A DNA stretch of 5,782 nucleotides, taken from Alphaproteobacteria bacterium (GTDB lineage: Bacteria; Pseudomonadota; Alphaproteobacteria; RS24). The notes beneath the pieces were generated by a model. The model made no database searches. It saw nothing but the letters and a program-made list of their open reading frames with translations, and was not told the origin of the DNA. The translations under genes were made by a program, and so were the position numbers. This document shows, in pieces, positions 4,871-5,782 of the stretch. The DNA lies in contig JAPPQG010000075.1 in NCBI GenBank assembly GCA_028816945.1, forward strand, positions 1 to 5,782, in the 5' to 3' direction. Each line of letters begins with the position of its first letter. The stretch's first letter is position 1.

Positions 4871-5782
4871 TTAATTAAACGGAAAAATATGTTTGCCCGC
4901 GCGGATAAAATGCACGGGGTCTTTGACCTTATCTTCATACCATATTTCATAATGCAAATGTGGCCCTGTTGAGCGGCCAGATGAGCCGACTGTGCCAATA
5001 ATATCGTGGAATGCGACCTTTTGCCCTGTCTTTACCCGTGTGGTTTTCAAATGCCCGTAACGTGTGAGAAAACCATTGCCATGGTCAATTTCAACGACTA
5101 GCCCATAGGGGCCTTTATGACTAGACTTAATGACTTTGCCCGGCAGGGTTGCATGCACGCGTGTGCCTGTGGGCGCGCCATAATCAAGCCCTGAATGAAA
5201 AGCCAATTGTTCGTTAAACGGGTCTATGCGAGAGCCAAAGCCACTTGTTACTTTATAATAATGCACAGGCGCGGCAAGTGGCAAATGGGCGATTGACTTA
5301 TTGAGATTAACTAATTGCCCGAGATTGCCGTTAATCCGCATAAATTGCTTTTGAATTGTGTATGGCATATCGGGGGCGCCACTATTGAGGGGGATATAGG
5401 GGCCGCCTATGGCTGTTTGCGTTTGTGGTGCAATGCGGGCAAGCAATTCATCGGCTGTGACAACATAAGTGCCGTCAATAATCGCCCGCGCTTCGGCAAT
5501 TTTTTGATCTGTGCTTTCTTCAAGCGCATCAAGTAATTCTTGTTGGCGTATGCGCAAACGCGCGACACGGTCGCGTGTATTTGCGGGCATAGATGTTGCA
5601 AAATCGAATTTGGCTGTGTCGAATAAATTGAATGACGCGCTTTTTGCCAAAGCAAGTTGATTTTTATCATGGGCGGCTGTGCTTGTTCTGCTTTCAAAAT
5701 GCACTGAGCCAATTTCCCCGACGGTTGCAAAGAGACGGGTTTCGCCTTTATTTCGCCGCACGCGATGTGCTGCTTTTGCAAA
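4871..5782 (-). CDS. LytM-type M23 metallopeptidase, 5' end beyond window
   Basis: Probable zinc endopeptidase that cuts peptide cross-links in peptidoglycan. Counting from the first visible codon, 303 residues are present. A likely coiled-coil helix rich in Arg, Gln and Glu spans about 70-101, a GGPYIPL linker lies at 126-132, and the LytM domain runs from about 178 to 296. HSGLD (196-200) gives zinc ligands His196 and Asp200. His244 (in RYGHLKT) and GPHLHYEIW (273-281, with His275 and His277) complete the site, so the enzyme looks active. The frame stays open to the right edge. A GTG at 5761 could start it, but no membrane anchor or signal peptide is visible and relatives have an N-terminal cytoplasmic and membrane part, so the start is probably outside. 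It sits directly upstream of bactofilin. In Hyphomonas and Rhodomicrobium such an enzyme (LmdC) works with bactofilin BacA in cell shape; this is the likely counterpart. Confidence 0.88.
   Translation of the reverse strand, partial: FAKAAHRVRRNKGETRLFATVGEIGSVHFESRTSTAAHDKNQLALAKSASFNLFDTAKFDFATSMPANTRDRVARLRIRQQELLDALEESTDQKIAEARAIIDGTYVVTADELLARIAPQTQTAIGGPYIPLNSGAPDMPYTIQKQFMRINGNLGQLVNLNKSIAHLPLAAPVHYYKVTSGFGSRIDPFNEQLAFHSGLDYGAPTGTRVHATLPGKVIKSSHKGPYGLVVEIDHGNGFLTRYGHLKTTRVKTGQKVAFHDIIGTVGSSGRSTGPHLHYEIWYEDKVKDPVHFIRAGKHIFPFN

Noticed and set aside
5407..5781. 124-residue minus-strand frame overlapping the M23 gene
   Set aside because: It is a shifted-frame shadow of the M23 coding sequence with no family resemblance.

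Overview
The window looks chromosomal and alphaproteobacterial. The penicillin-binding protein 1A is followed directly by prfB, a pairing common in that class. The release factor 2 N-terminus (read across its frameshift), the bactofilin and the LytM peptidase also resemble alphaproteobacterial forms. Base composition is moderate, with AT-rich spacers. I would not name an order from sequence alone. I see no tRNA, rRNA, insertion sequence, phage gene or CRISPR array.

Layout from left to right. (1) Positions 1-20 hold the first codons of a minus-strand gene leaving the window, tentatively mraZ, the first gene of the division and cell-wall (dcw) cluster. (2) Positions 41-190 hold the most interesting part: on the minus strand, a 17-bp helix enclosing hairpins, then a strong intrinsic terminator ending about a dozen bases before that gene's ribosome binding site. 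This is the architecture of a riboswitch or attenuator leader; I cannot match it to a known class. (3) Positions 191-388 are the divergent promoter region for mrcA. (4) Positions 389-2986 are mrcA (PBP1A), plus strand. (5) Positions 2987-3146 are an AT-rich spacer with short repeats and a likely prfB promoter. (6) Positions 3147-4266 are prfB, which needs a programmed +1 frameshift at an in-frame TGA. (7) Positions 4267-4345 separate convergent genes and carry an inverted repeat. (8) Positions 4346-4828 (bactofilin) and 4871 to the right edge (LytM/M23 endopeptidase, 5' end outside the window) form a minus-strand operon.

Taken together this is a cell-envelope neighbourhood. PBP1A polymerises and cross-links peptidoglycan, the M23 enzyme probably cuts cross-links, and the bactofilin is a cytoskeletal polymer known in other alphaproteobacteria to work with such an M23 enzyme in cell shape. 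If the left gene is mraZ, the division cluster starts on the other side of the mrcA promoter region. prfB is the translation gene in the set and controls itself through its frameshift.

The candidate undescribed system is the minus-strand leader at 41-190. The evidence for it is structural and read by eye; no folding calculation, homology search or expression data were available.
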